A DNA stretch of 64,000 bases. It comes from Hyphomicrobiales bacterium (GTDB taxonomy: Bacteria; Pseudomonadota; Alphaproteobacteria; Rhizobiales; JAJFHR01). Shown here in pieces: positions 15,954 through 23,595 of this stretch. Position numbers and translations under genes: made by a program. The stretch covers positions 1-64,000 of the forward strand of contig JAJFHS010000015.1 of the NCBI GenBank assembly GCA_021775475.1, in the 5' to 3' direction. The notes below the pieces were generated by a model that did no database searches, was not told the origin of the DNA, and saw only the letters and a program-made list of their open reading frames with translations. Each line of letters starts with the position of its first letter. Position 1 is the stretch's first letter.

Positions 15954-17156
15954 ATGGATATCCTGGAAAAATACCGCCCTTTAGTGGAGCGGCACAAGAA
16001 AATGCTTGAGCTCGGCCAAAATGCCGTCGGTCTGCGGATGGATGATGTTTATTCGCCGACACGCGCGCGCATTGACGGCAAGGAAATCATTCTCGCCGGT
16101 ACCAACAATTATATGGCGATTACCTTTGATCCAGCGTGCATCAAGGCGGGTCAGAAAGCGCTGGAAGACTATGGCACCGGCACTACTGGCTCGCGCATCG
16201 CCAATGGTTCTTATGCGCTGCATCTCGATTTGGAAAAATCACTTGCCGGTTTTTTGAACCGCAAACACTCAATCGTCTTTTCAACCGGCTATCAGGCCAA
16301 TCTGGGGTCGATTGCCGGACTAGCAGGACCGCGCGATACGGTTTATCTTGATGCCGACAGCCATTCGAGCATCTATGATGCCTGTGCACTTTCTGGTGCG
16401 CGGCTCATTCGTTTCAAACACAATAATGCTGATGATCTGGCCAAGCGGCTGCGGCGTTCAAGTGAGGATGAGGGTGGCCGGCTGGTGGTGCTGGAAGGTA
16501 TTTACTCGATGTTTGGTGATCGCGCACCGTTGCGCGAATTTGTTGATGTTAAACATGAGTATGGCTTTGAGCTGCTGGTCGATGAAGCCCATTCAACCGG
16601 CGTTTTGGGTGCCAACGGGCGTGGTCTTGCTGATGAAGCGGGGCTGGAAAGCGATGTTGATTTTGTTGTCGGTACATTTTCCAAGAGTTTTGGTGCGATT
16701 GGCGGATTTGCTGCCAGTGACCATGAATTATTTGAAATGCTGCGTTTTGCCGCGCGCGCTTATATGTTTTCAGCCTCACCTTCACCGGCAACGATTGCGA
16801 CGGTTAAAGAAGCGATAAAACAGCTGGAATCGCGGCCCGAATTGCGGCAAAAGCTGCGACACAACAGTGAGCGCCTTCACCACGGCTTTAAATCTTTGGG
16901 CCTTGAGCTGTGTTGCGATGTGCCAAGCCCGATTATAGCCGTGCGCATAGCCGATGAGCCAACAGCAGTGGTTTTGTGGAACCGGTTACTGGAAGCAGGC
17001 GTCTACGTTAATATAGCCCTGCCACCGGGAACACCCAATGGTGTGTGCCTGCTGCGTTGCAGTGTGTCAGCCGGTCACAGCGAACAGGATATCGACAAGA
17101 TTATCGCCCTGTTTGAAACCGTGGTCCTGTCATTGCCTGAGGCGCTGCAAGATTGA
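15954..17156 (+). CDS. spt: Serine palmitoyltransferase
   Basis: 400 residues. It is an alpha-oxoamine synthase: GTGTTGSRIANGSYALHLDLE at about 75-95 (the SPT-like variant), His137 in DADSHSSIYDAC that stacks on PLP, Asp210 and His213 in LLVDEAHSTGVLG, and the PLP lysine Lys244 in GTFSKSFGAIGG. It condenses L-serine with an acyl thioester to 3-ketosphinganine. KBL, ALAS and BioF share the fold, but the glycine-rich loop and the ACP/FAAL/reductase neighbours favour SPT. The ATG at 15954 follows the ACP stop by 4 bases. The frame upstream overlaps the ACP and is not used. Confidence 0.93.
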   Translation: MDILEKYRPLVERHKKMLELGQNAVGLRMDDVYSPTRARIDGKEIILAGTNNYMAITFDPACIKAGQKALEDYGTGTTGSRIANGSYALHLDLEKSLAGFLNRKHSIVFSTGYQANLGSIAGLAGPRDTVYLDADSHSSIYDACALSGARLIRFKHNNADDLAKRLRRSSEDEGGRLVVLEGIYSMFGDRAPLREFVDVKHEYGFELLVDEAHSTGVLGANGRGLADEAGLESDVDFVVGTFSKSFGAIGGFAASDHELFEMLRFAARAYMFSASPSPATIATVKEAIKQLESRPELRQKLRHNSERLHHGFKSLGLELCCDVPSPIIAVRIADEPTAVVLWNRLLEAGVYVNIALPPGTPNGVCLLRCSVSAGHSEQDIDKIIALFETVVLSLPEALQD

Positions 17157-17320
17157 AAATTTACTGGAGTTAGAAAGGCTGGAGTACACCCTTCCTCTCT
17201 CGTCATCTCTGCGCGCAACTGTCCGATTATACCGCCAGTGATAAAAAATTCAGGTTTTTCTTCAACTCGATACCTTGAATTTGAAACTCTCGATATATTT
17301 GGCAGATAAAGCTTTATCGA

Positions 17321-17473
17321 GCCCCTCCACCTTGTGGGGAGGGGTTGGGGTGGGGGTTCTCTTATGCATCAAATTCTTCTAAGCCGTTGATTAACACCAT
17401 TATTATGAATGTGCCCGGCACATACATCAATTTTGAACCCCCACCCTCAATCCCTCCCCACAAGGAGGAGGGA
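17321..17473. repeat. C/G-rich inverted repeat (family 3)
   Basis: GCCCCTCCACCTTGTGGGGA plus a G-run tail at 17321-17359 is mirrored by GAACCCCCACCCTCAATCCC and CTCCCCACAAGGAGGAGGGA at 17435-17473. The parts are imperfect. They enclose about 75 A+T-rich bases. It lies downstream of spt and could terminate that operon. The sequence CTCCCC-TTG-GGGGAG type is widespread in alphaproteobacterial intergenic DNA. Confidence 0.7.
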
Positions 17474-17551
17474 GGCAGATCAATATTTAACCGGAGAGGT
17501 GCGCGTCTGCATGCAGAGAACGAGAAAGAAGTTTCGGGAATGGTGTCGGCC

Positions 17552-17727
17552 TTATCTAAAAGCGCCTTTGGCATAGAGCTGCCAGAACAATTTTGGTGCT
17601 GATAAAATCGGGTGGTGGCGCTGCCATGGTGTCAGATTGACTTTGACACCGGAATGGCGGGTGATTTTCCAAGCCAGATAATCAGCGCCGCCATCAAAGG
17701 TGAAGGCGGCTTTGATCAGACGCAGAA
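17552..17727 (-). pseudogene. Duplicated 3' fragment of the Tam41-like gene (direct repeat copy A)
   Basis: On the minus strand this encodes 58 residues (VLRLIKAAFTFDGGADYLAW ... LFWQLYAKGAFR, stop) that match the end of the protein at 19388-20290 with three differences (Glu/Lys, Arg/His, Val/Ile). DNA similarity covers 17535-17727 against 19371-19564. Upstream of the fragment the similarity stops abruptly, and there is no start signal. It is therefore a broken copy, in the same orientation as the full gene, on the far side of the PIN-domain gene. Confidence 0.9.
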
Positions 17728-17862
17728 CTTTGGGTAAAAGCAATGATTGCTCTATTGCAGGTGGGTTCTTTTTTGCATTTCAGATTTATTTTAGGTAAAT
17801 TAGAGGGCAATGCTTGACGTCTCTAATTGGGACGCGATGACGGTAATTTTGAGAGACGTCCC

Positions 17863-19308
17863 ATGCTTAAACTGGTTGTTGATACGAACTTATTTCATGA
17901 ATTTCGTCCGCTAGAGGACCTGCCTTGGCAGGATCTGGGCGAGGATGACAAGGTTGAGCTTATTGTCACCGACGTCGTTCAAACAGAACTAGATGAACAC
18001 AAAAAATCGACGCGCCCCCGACTTAAGCGCACTGCGATCAAAGTGACCAAACAATTCAGAGACATGTTGTTAAACGAGCAAGATGAGCTAGAAATAAAAA
18101 AATCTAACCCGCGTGTCACTTTGCACTTGAGCAATATGAATTTTGGCACTGAGGCTTACGGTACTCTTGATCTTACTAATCTTGACGATCAGCTTGTGGC
18201 TATTGCGAAGAAAATTGCCGATCAGAATGGTCATGGATCGGTGCGCCTATTTTCCAATGACACTCGTCCACTACGAAAAGCAAGAGGTGTGGGTGTTGAA
18301 ATCCTCCCAATCCCTGATGAGTGGCGACGCGAAGACGAACAAACTGACGATGACAAAGAGTGTGCGCGTCTCAAAGAGGAGAACAAGCGCCTTCGATCTC
18401 AGGAGCCGATACTAGGTCTTTCAACTGACGTACCGGAGATTCTGGAAAAAGTTTTGCCTGTTTATGAATCACTGACGGAAGATGAGATTAAGCACTTCAT
18501 GGCGATGCTACTGGATGCAAACCCGCAAGAAACGGACTTTGAACGAGATAAGTCTAAAAAGCCTGGCAGTATGGATTTCGGCGGTATCACCTTGGGTATT
18601 ACCCAGTATGAGTTCAAGCTGGCCACGGAAGAGACAATCGATCTTTATAACGACGCGGAATATCCCCAATGGGAGATTTCCTGTCGAGAGCTTTTGCAAG
18701 AAGCGCATACGTTTCTCAGTTCGTTTTCGCAGCGGTTTGATGTGGAGCTTTCATTGAGCAATAAGGGTACTCGGCCTGCGGAGGATTTGTTGTTCACGGT
18801 TGGAACAGGAGGTGCATTGGCTGTAATGCCTCCGGCATATAAGGATGATAAGGACGACGGCGAAGAAGAAGTAGAGACATTACTATTTCCGCGTGCCCCG
18901 CGCGCGCCACAGGGAGAGTGGAAACAACGTCGTTCAATCTATAACATGGCAATGCATGATCTTGTTGGCACGCCACGCTCTGATATGAGCCTGCTGATGC
19001 GCCATCAGACACCGCGTGATCCCAACTCTTTCTACTATCAGGATCGTCCGTGCACCTATGTGAAGAAATATGCGTTGACCTGCGCGCAGTTCAGGCATGC
19101 CAGCGACAATAAATTGTTTCATTGCAAGTGTTTCGTGGATGAGACCGCTAAAGCATTGGATGGTAAGAGTGCGATTTTGGAAGTTTCAGCGGAAGCTTCC
19201 AACCTCAGTGATCCGGCACGGCTTAAAGTGCGGATAAAATTCTGTGCCGAGAAAAGATCGACCTATGATGCTGTTTCAGAAATTATCGATAGGCTTTCGC
19301 CGGTATGA
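17863..19308 (+). CDS. PIN-domain protein with large uncharacterised C-terminal domain
   Basis: 481 residues from ATG 17863. The N-terminal PIN ribonuclease-like domain (about 1-150) has all four acidic residues: Asp7 (VVDTNLF), Glu42 (DVVQTELDEHK), Asp109 (LTNLDDQLVAIA) and Asp133 (LFSNDTRPLRKA). A charged helix (DKECARLKEENKRLRSQEP) links to about 280 residues I cannot assign, with Cys-containing segments near the end (KYALTCAQFRHA, LFHCKCFVDET). No antitoxin gene accompanies it. Flanking 194-bp direct repeats mark it as an inserted cassette between spt and the Tam41-like gene. A nuclease in RNA decay or phage defence is a guess. Confidence 0.8.
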   Translation: MLKLVVDTNLFHEFRPLEDLPWQDLGEDDKVELIVTDVVQTELDEHKKSTRPRLKRTAIKVTKQFRDMLLNEQDELEIKKSNPRVTLHLSNMNFGTEAYGTLDLTNLDDQLVAIAKKIADQNGHGSVRLFSNDTRPLRKARGVGVEILPIPDEWRREDEQTDDDKECARLKEENKRLRSQEPILGLSTDVPEILEKVLPVYESLTEDEIKHFMAMLLDANPQETDFERDKSKKPGSMDFGGITLGITQYEFKLATEETIDLYNDAEYPQWEISCRELLQEAHTFLSSFSQRFDVELSLSNKGTRPAEDLLFTVGTGGALAVMPPAYKDDKDDGEEEVETLLFPRAPRAPQGEWKQRRSIYNMAMHDLVGTPRSDMSLLMRHQTPRDPNSFYYQDRPCTYVKKYALTCAQFRHASDNKLFHCKCFVDETAKALDGKSAILEVSAEASNLSDPARLKVRIKFCAEKRSTYDAVSEIIDRLSPV

Positions 19309-19370
19309 CGGGGTGAGCTATTGTTCAAGCGCCAACGCTTTTGGTATCGGAGATGACGGGACGGAAAAGG

Positions 19371-19564
19371 CGGGAATGGTGACGGGTTTATCTAAAAGCG
19401 CCTTTGGCATAGAGCTGCCAGAATAATTTTGGTGCCGATAAAACAGGGTGGCGCCGTTGCCATGGTGTCAGATTGACTTCGACACCGGAATGGCGGGTGA
19501 TTTTCCAGGCAAGATAATCTGCGCCGCCATCAAAGGTGAAGGCGGCTTTGATCAGACGCAAAAC
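19371..19564. repeat. Direct repeat copy B (native 3' end of the Tam41-like gene)
   Basis: This matches 17535-17727 in the same orientation at roughly nine of ten bases by eye. It starts at CGGGAATGGTG in both copies and ends at GATCAGACGCA-AAC. The copies bracket about 1.6 kb holding only the PIN-domain gene. The intact gene keeps its stop codon in this copy. Confidence 0.88.
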
Positions 19565-20290
19565 CGACAGGGTTTTACCGATAATCCGCCGCTGGCGCCA
19601 GTCGGAATTGTCAGCGGTCGATGAAGCGGGTGTTGGTGCGTTTGCATAGATGGCATCATACAGAGCTTCATAATAGTCAGGGTTGGCGTTGATGATTGCA
19701 GCTGCACGGTTGGAACGTTCCGAGCGTAATTCTGTTTTATAGGTTTGCGACAGGATTTCTATCCACTGTGCATGAGCAGACGCTGAAGGTGCAAGTTTTT
19801 CAGCTTCGCTCAAGGTGGTGGTGACGGCGGTCATCAAGGCGTCAATTACTTTATTTCTGGTGGTGTCATCGCGGACATAAATCAACGCGGCAGGCTGGCA
19901 AAAGCGTGCCCAGAAGTAGGGGTTTTTGGTGTTTGGGGATACTTTTTTGCCAAACTGGGTGAGGCAGACAACAGCATATTTGCAACGGATGATCTGGCCG
20001 TTATATGAGCATTCCTGATAATAAACATTGGGTGGTAACAGCCGGTTGCCAATTCGGGAAAATACGTTCTTGTGGGTTGATCTGTAATTTTCAACAATGA
20101 CATAAAAGTCCACTAACGTGTCGGCCACATGTTCGCCGCGCAAACACGAGCCATAGCCCAGAATAGCCAAAACCGAGACTTCGTGGCGCGTCCGAATACT
20201 GGCGGCAATGGCTTCTATCTCGGCGACAACAGGTTTGGATGATGTTGCTTCAACGAGACTACGAAGTTTATTGTTTTGCATTGGGACCAT
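19388..20290 (-). CDS. Tam41-like nucleotidyltransferase (putative lipid-phosphate cytidylyltransferase)
   Basis: 300 residues. The N-terminal nucleotidyltransferase motif is LAILGYGSCLRG at about 42-52 followed by VDFYVIVENYRSTH (Asp61). The middle has CKYAVVCLTQFGKKV and NPYFWARFCQPAALIY, then YKTELRSERSNRAAAIINAN, and a basic, hydrophobic C-terminus. The order and spacing parallel mitochondrial Tam41, which makes CDP-diacylglycerol from phosphatidate and CTP. Here it follows a lipid kinase (5 bases upstream) and a CDP-alcohol phosphotransferase, so I infer CTP activation of a lipid phosphate, perhaps ceramide-1-phosphate. An alternative start is ATG 20281. The 3' end is duplicated beyond the PIN gene. 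Confidence 0.7.
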   Translation of the reverse strand: MVPMQNNKLRSLVEATSSKPVVAEIEAIAASIRTRHEVSVLAILGYGSCLRGEHVADTLVDFYVIVENYRSTHKNVFSRIGNRLLPPNVYYQECSYNGQIIRCKYAVVCLTQFGKKVSPNTKNPYFWARFCQPAALIYVRDDTTRNKVIDALMTAVTTTLSEAEKLAPSASAHAQWIEILSQTYKTELRSERSNRAAAIINANPDYYEALYDAIYANAPTPASSTADNSDWRQRRIIGKTLSVLRLIKAAFTFDGGADYLAWKITRHSGVEVNLTPWQRRHPVLSAPKLFWQLYAKGAFR

Positions 20291-20295
20291 TTTTA

Positions 20296-21276
20296 TCAGA
20301 GTTTTAAAAAACTGAATTGCGGCCCCAGCGACAATTGCAAAGGCTCATTTTCTGGTGGTATGACAATTTCACCATCAAGTATACAATCCGTCGTAGTTTG
20401 AAACGACAATTGGCGGGCCGAAAAACTGTCATAGCCCGGCTCGGTTGTTTTTCTGCGTTTATCACCATAAAGCGCCGGTATTAACATGCGTAAGGGTTTT
20501 TGTACCGGATAGGCAATAAGTGTTGTTTTCAGCGTATTTTCACTCTGGTTCCAGAACGGTCGGGAATTGGCGATGAGGTGCTCCAAAGTGGTGATCGATA
20601 ACAAAAGCTGCTGGCTGTCAGCTCTGGTTTTACCATCGGCCACCAGACACAAGTCGCCTCCCTGCACGATCCGGTCAGGGTCGCTGCCGCTGCGCCCGAG
20701 TAAATGTGAGACCCAGGAGGCCAACAAAGTGAGGGCGGGACCAAGGTCACCTCTAAACCCCATGGCGTGGACATCTTTCTGGCATTTGAGCACGGCACGG
20801 TGTACCGCACCCCAGCCAAAATACATGCCATGGAGAGGGGCACCGCTTCCAGGGTTGGCAATTCTTATGGTGTGGCGTTTTACGATTTCACAAGGTAAAT
20901 TAGAGGGTAAATCAGAAACGCCACGATCAACAATCGCTGTAATGAGACGGTCGGATTTTGACAAGGAGGCAATGCTGGCATCCTTGGCGGTCATGTTGGT
21001 GGTGCCATGGGGTAACAGGATCAGGGTTGGCTGGTGTTGGAAGTGGTTGCCTTCAGCCAGATGGGTGAGGACTGCCTGAATGGTACCGTCGCCGCCACTA
21101 ATGACCAGGTGGTCACAATCTTTTTGCGTCAGACGCGCGATTATCTGCGACAGGGTGTCAAAGTCTTCCAAAAACTCGGTTTCAGCATAGATTGACAATT
21201 TATCCAGACTTTTTCGCACCCGTTTGGAGTGGTGGTAAGTTCTGGCTTTTGGGTTGATGATCAGTCCAATTGTCAT
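20296..21276 (-). CDS. Lipid kinase, diacylglycerol-kinase catalytic family (candidate ceramide kinase)
   Basis: 326 residues. The DAGK catalytic N-domain is clear: MTIGLIINPKARTYHHSKRV and the nucleotide motif VISGGDGTIQAVL at 58-70, then LPHGTTNMTAKD. The C-terminal half is the usual beta domain (LSITTLEHLIANSRPF ... CILDGEIVIPPENEPLQLSL). It phosphorylates a lipid hydroxyl. The protein CpgB of Caulobacter, a ceramide kinase in a sphingolipid cluster, belongs to this superfamily. The gene lies 9 bases after the CDP-alcohol phosphotransferase and 5 before the Tam41-like gene, so all three are likely one transcript. Confidence 0.85.
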   Translation of the reverse strand: MTIGLIINPKARTYHHSKRVRKSLDKLSIYAETEFLEDFDTLSQIIARLTQKDCDHLVISGGDGTIQAVLTHLAEGNHFQHQPTLILLPHGTTNMTAKDASIASLSKSDRLITAIVDRGVSDLPSNLPCEIVKRHTIRIANPGSGAPLHGMYFGWGAVHRAVLKCQKDVHAMGFRGDLGPALTLLASWVSHLLGRSGSDPDRIVQGGDLCLVADGKTRADSQQLLLSITTLEHLIANSRPFWNQSENTLKTTLIAYPVQKPLRMLIPALYGDKRRKTTEPGYDSFSARQLSFQTTTDCILDGEIVIPPENEPLQLSLGPQFSFLKL

Positions 21277-21285
21277 CGACAGTCT

Positions 21286-22446
21286 CTAGGGTTTGGTTAA
21301 CCAGGAGGAAAGTGGCCCGTTTTTCCGAGTTTCCCGCCAGGCCTGCACAAGTTGCAAACTATGGAGGCCGAGACATATGGCAGTCCAGGCTGCGACAGCA
21401 TAGAGGCCATAATCGGGACGTCCAGCGATTACTGATAGTGTGAGAATGGCGAGATTGGGGTTTCGCCGTGCGGTGATCTGGCGAAAGAATGTATCAACAG
21501 GGCGCCAGATATGAATTTCTATGCCAAAAGCCATAATGGCCAATCCCTCAATCAGACGTTGAAGAACATACCCACCGATAATCACTGCCAATAACCAGTA
21601 TATGGTGCTGGAAGTGAAATCAGTACCGGCAACGCCTAAGCCCGCCGCCCAGGCCCAGTACCAAAATGGCGGGTGGATCAAGTCGATACCATGATCAAAG
21701 ACATTTCCCCACGGGCTCGATGTCAGGGTGACGCGGGCAAGTTTGCCGTCAACAGTGTCGAGGAAGGTCATCATCCAGGCAGCCGCCAGACCCCAGCCAT
21801 AATTGCCCTGCATGAACAGAAAAAACGCCAGCACCACCATGACAGCACTTAAAGTTGTGACCATATTGGGGGTAATGCCGATGGGCGCGATTATTCTGGT
21901 GGTGTGGTAAGCGGGTCGGGGCCACAGATGTTTGGTAATGAAATCTGTGGCGCCTTTATATGTACCCATGAAAATTCGCCAAAACACATCGGATGAATTT
22001 TCATCAGTAATTACAAGAGCATATGGTGTTTCACGTTTTCGCAAAGCTTTCCAGTAACTTGCATCAAGGTCGCCGGGAGACTGGATTTTTACACCGGGCA
22101 GCTCGGATTTATCTTCACGTTTGATGGCACGGGCTGTTTTGCAGCCGTTTTCAGCACTGACATGGGCAGCAACGGGAACGGTGTCTCCTGATCCATTGCC
22201 CAGTATCATCAGGTTTTCACTTGCCACCAGATGGGCCGTCAGGGGGACGTCCAAAACCGCATCACCGCGCACGAGTATAACCGGGCCGGTATTTTCAACG
22301 AGGTCGCTTTCGGTAATGATATTATTGATACCGGCGCGGTTGAAGGCGCGCTCAAATCTTGTTGCCGGGCTCATGCCCCACAGTTGCACATTGCTGTGGC
22401 CGAGAATGCACAGGTTTATTGTTTCTGAGGTGCTGGCAGACGGCAT
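21286..22446 (-). CDS. CDP-alcohol phosphotransferase with N-terminal nucleotidyltransferase-like domain
   Basis: 386 residues from ATG 22446, which has AGAGG 5 bases upstream; a TTG at 22482 would add 12. The C-terminal half is an integral membrane CDP-alcohol phosphotransferase with the complete motif D-x2-D-G-x2-A-R-x8-G-x3-D-x3-D, seen as LDTVDGKLARVTLTSS and PWGNVFDHGID. The N-terminal about 190 residues resemble the cytidylyltransferase half of bifunctional inositol-phosphate enzymes (LWGMSPATRFERAFNRAG, GTYKGATDFITKHLW, ITPNMVT) but lack the G-x-G-x-R loop, so they are probably inactive or regulatory. It would transfer a phospho-lipid from a CDP-lipid to an alcohol, or the reverse pairing. 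Confidence 0.83.
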   Translation of the reverse strand: MPSASTSETINLCILGHSNVQLWGMSPATRFERAFNRAGINNIITESDLVENTGPVILVRGDAVLDVPLTAHLVASENLMILGNGSGDTVPVAAHVSAENGCKTARAIKREDKSELPGVKIQSPGDLDASYWKALRKRETPYALVITDENSSDVFWRIFMGTYKGATDFITKHLWPRPAYHTTRIIAPIGITPNMVTTLSAVMVVLAFFLFMQGNYGWGLAAAWMMTFLDTVDGKLARVTLTSSPWGNVFDHGIDLIHPPFWYWAWAAGLGVAGTDFTSSTIYWLLAVIIGGYVLQRLIEGLAIMAFGIEIHIWRPVDTFFRQITARRNPNLAILTLSVIAGRPDYGLYAVAAWTAICLGLHSLQLVQAWRETRKNGPLSSWLTKP

Positions 22447-22521
22447 GCTAGCCTCTGCCAGGTTTTGAGAGTTTTTCGTCAAACTTTTTTGAACTTTCTT
22501 TTACCTTTTATACCACCAAGT

Positions 22522-23595
22522 TCACAAGGTCTCATAGTTTATTGCAATCGATCCTGCAATACCTGTGAATATGAGTGGCGGCATCCAGCCAGCCGCCCAC
22601 GGTGGCAAAATTCCCAATTCACCCATGGTAAGCGTTATGCCATCAAAGATAAAATAACCAAATCCCATACCAATACCGACAGCAAACAGCATGCCCAATC
22701 CGCCACCGCGCCGGAACCTGTGCGCGAGGGGAATGGCGATGAATAACATCAAAATTCCAGTGGTAAGCGAGGCCAGACGTTTTTGTATCCAAGTGGAATA
22801 AACATGCGCCGGTCTGAGGCCGAAGCCTGAATTATCGACAAAATACAACAGGTCAGCTATCGACATTTCTTCAGGGTCGCCTTTGCGTGGACCGGTAGCC
22901 GCCGGGCGCATCAAGCCGGTATAGATCATCTGGTCCACTTGCGTTGGCGGCAGGTTTTCGCGGCTGTAAATGGTTACATTTGTCAAAAGCCAGCGCTGGC
23001 CGCGCTGTTCGGCGGTGTCAGCCATTATCTGCTCTTGCAAAATACCATCTCTATCGCGGCGAAAAACAGTGACTTGTGATAATTTGGTGGTGGAGACGTT
23101 GGTTGATACAGCGCGGATGATATCTTTGCCAGAACGCATCCAGATTGGATCTTTCGAACCAACAGAAAGTTTTTTGCTGCTGTAATCGCCGATCGCCCAC
23201 TGGTTCAGTACAGGCGCTGCCATCGGCACTGCGCGATCAACCAGGGCAAAATGAAAAATGCCCAATCCCACCGCCACCGGCATCAGGGCCATTAACAAAC
23301 GATACTGGGAGACACCTGCCCCCCAGATTGCCACTAACTCACTGTTTCTGCTGATTTCGGTCAGCATTAACAACAGGGCGATCAAAATTGAAATCAATAT
23401 AAACTGGGAAGCGATGCCGGGCGCGCGCAGCATGGCATAATACCAGATGCCGGACAATTTGCCGTCATTGACCAAAATTATGTCATCAGCGTAAGTGACA
23501 ATATCGAGAGAGAGTACAAAAATTGTCACGCCAGAAAGGATCAGGAAAAACCGGGAGAGGAAGAGTTTTGACAATAACACGGCGAGAGTGGTCAT
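22522..23595 (-). CDS. lptG: LptG-type permease of a lipid export bridge
   Basis: 357 residues of the YjgP/YjgQ family: three N-terminal membrane helices (FLILSGVTIFVLSLDIVTYA), a periplasmic beta-jellyroll domain, and three C-terminal helices (GILMLFIAIPLAHRFRRGGG, GFGYFIFDGIT). LptFG with LptB2 extracts LPS from the inner membrane and feeds the LptC-A bridge. Its ATG overlaps the stop of lptF by 4 bases. It is followed, 40-75 bases on, by the CDP-alcohol phosphotransferase instead of lptD. A sphingolipid-specific duty is inferred from this context only. Confidence 0.88.
   Translation of the reverse strand: MTTLAVLLSKLFLSRFFLILSGVTIFVLSLDIVTYADDIILVNDGKLSGIWYYAMLRAPGIASQFILISILIALLLMLTEISRNSELVAIWGAGVSQYRLLMALMPVAVGLGIFHFALVDRAVPMAAPVLNQWAIGDYSSKKLSVGSKDPIWMRSGKDIIRAVSTNVSTTKLSQVTVFRRDRDGILQEQIMADTAEQRGQRWLLTNVTIYSRENLPPTQVDQMIYTGLMRPAATGPRKGDPEEMSIADLLYFVDNSGFGLRPAHVYSTWIQKRLASLTTGILMLFIAIPLAHRFRRGGGLGMLFAVGIGMGFGYFIFDGITLTMGELGILPPWAAGWMPPLIFTGIAGSIAINYETL

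Noticed and set aside
17863-19308. Type II toxin-antitoxin module
   Set aside because: The PIN protein is over three times the size of VapC toxins and no small antitoxin frame precedes or follows it.
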